From: Mycobacterium sp. URHD0025
GTDB taxonomy: Bacteria; Actinomycetota; Actinomycetes; Mycobacteriales; Mycobacteriaceae
Reading direction: 5' to 3'
NCBI RefSeq assembly: GCF_000426065.1
Contig: NZ_AUEQ01000016.1
Location: 1 to 64,000, forward strand
DNA length: 64,000 nt
Notes under the pieces: model-generated
What the model saw: the letters and a program-made list of their open reading frames with translations, nothing else
Database searches by the model: none
What the model was told of the DNA's origin: nothing
Position numbers and translations under genes: made by a program
Shown here: positions 63,263 to 64,000 of the stretch, in pieces
How positions within the stretch are numbered: the first letter of the stretch is position 1
Layout of the letters: every line of letters starts with the position of its first letter

Positions 63263-64000
63263 GCGCGACGGCGACACAGCGCTACGCACCGGGATCTTCG
63301 GGATCGCTCTGGTGGCATGTGTGGTGCTGGTGTCCTTCGGCTACACCGGGCTTCCCTTCTTCCCCCAGGGCAAGAAGTATGAGGCGTATTTCAGCGATGC
63401 CGGCGGGATCGACCCGGGTAACGATGTGAACGTCTCCGGCATCGCAGTCGGCAAGGTCACCGGAGTGGCGCTGGCGGGGGACACCGCCAAGGTCAGCTTC
63501 ACCGTGGATCGCAACGTCAAGATCGGCGATCAGTCACTGGTGGCGATCAAGACCGAAACCGTGCTCGGACAGAAGTCGCTCTCGGTCACGCCGAAAGGCA
63601 GCGGGACGTCGACGGTGATCCCATTGGGGCGCACCACGACTCCGTACACCCTCAACACCGCCCTGCAGGATCTCGGTCAGAACGTATCCGAGTTGGACAA
63701 ACCCAAGTTCGAACAGGCCCTGCAGACGCTGACCGACACACTGCGCGACGCCACGCCGCAGTTGCGCGGCGCGCTGGACGGTGTGGCGAACCTGTCGCGC
63801 AGCATCAACAAGCGTGACGAGGCCCTCGAGGGGTTGCTGGCGCACGCCAAGCGGGTGTCGGATCTGCTGGCCTCACGGGCCGGGCAGGTCAACCAGTTGG
63901 TCACCGACGGCAACCAGTTGTTCGCCGCGCTGGACGAGCGCAGGCAGGCGCTGAGCAATCTGATCGCCGGTATCGACGATGTGTCCCGGCAGCTCTCGGG
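63255..64000 (+). CDS. mce4C: Mce4C, substrate-channel subunit (5' part, runs off the window)
   Basis: About 248 residues are present from the ATG at 63255, open to the right edge. N-terminal membrane helix about 12-35 (IFGIALVACVVLVSFG), MCE domain (GNDVNVSGIAVGKVTGVAL near 57), then the start of the helical region (NTALQDLGQNVSELDKPKF). It overlaps the end of mce4B by 8 bp. Expected to be followed by mce4D-F outside the window. Confidence 0.93.
   Translation, partial: MAKRDGDTALRTGIFGIALVACVVLVSFGYTGLPFFPQGKKYEAYFSDAGGIDPGNDVNVSGIAVGKVTGVALAGDTAKVSFTVDRNVKIGDQSLVAIKTETVLGQKSLSVTPKGSGTSTVIPLGRTTTPYTLNTALQDLGQNVSELDKPKFEQALQTLTDTLRDATPQLRGALDGVANLSRSINKRDEALEGLLAHAKRVSDLLASRAGQVNQLVTDGNQLFAALDERRQALSNLIAGIDDVSRQLS

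Overview
The window is chromosomal DNA from a mycobacterium, most likely a rapid grower (Mycolicibacterium type). It is high-GC with dense gene packing, ATGA/TGATG overlaps and GTG/TTG starts. It carries MmpS/MmpL, Mce4/YrbE4, FAAL and MAS-type PKS genes plus the sterol-catabolic gene set whose order matches M. tuberculosis Rv3531c-Rv3497c. I saw no tRNA, rRNA, insertion sequence, CRISPR array or origin. All family assignments were made by eye from motifs and remembered relatives; no database search was run.

Region 1 (1-26738) is a lipopeptide-type locus. The 3' end of a large NRPS (+) holds an A-domain end-PCP, then C-A(with embedded N-methyltransferase)-PCP, then C-A-PCP-thioesterase. It converges on a minus-strand set: a MAS-sized reducing PKS, a GAP-family membrane protein and an isoprenylcysteine-carboxyl-methyltransferase-like membrane protein. 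Divergent from the PKS is a plus-strand set: a FadD23-like fatty acyl-AMP ligase, an alpha/beta hydrolase, then MmpS-MmpL-MmpL. The inferred logic is that FAAL and PKS make the acyl chain, the NRPS adds a partly N-methylated peptide, the TE releases it, the membrane methyltransferase may cap it, and GAP plus MmpS/MmpL export it. It resembles glycopeptidolipid (GPL) loci in its transport parts. The N-methylating module and the thioesterase ending, instead of a reductase, do not fit the GPL enzyme Mps2, so this looks like a different lipopeptide.

Region 2 (26739-28228) is a junction: a small secreted haemophore-like protein and an IclR-family regulator.

Region 3 (28229-47453) is sterol side-chain and ring catabolism: Rv3531c-, Rv3530c- and Rv3529c-like genes, an extra LLM/F420-type gene, the Rv3527 homologue, kshA, an Rv3524-like lipoprotein, a gamma-carbonic anhydrase, NTF2-like and LLM genes that look inserted relative to M. 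tuberculosis, ltp3, ltp4, a double-DUF35 protein, Rv3520c- and Rv3519-like genes, cyp142, a proline-rich secreted protein, echA19, fadD19 and a nitronate monooxygenase. Region 4 (47542-53644) is a less related insert: an amidohydrolase, a methyltransferase, gabD2, a VOC protein, AraC and TetR regulators and an SDR. Region 5 (53974-64000) returns to sterol genes: fadD17-fadE27-fadE26, fdxD, hsd4A and the mce4 import operon (yrbE4A, yrbE4B, mce4A, mce4B, partial mce4C).

Six perfect matches to the KstR half-site pattern TNNAACNNGTTNNA, and one near match, lie in promoters of regions 3 and 5. Import (Mce4), side-chain activation and beta-oxidation, and ring attack (KshA) therefore look like one sterol-induced regulon. 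Several long perfect hairpins mark operon ends.
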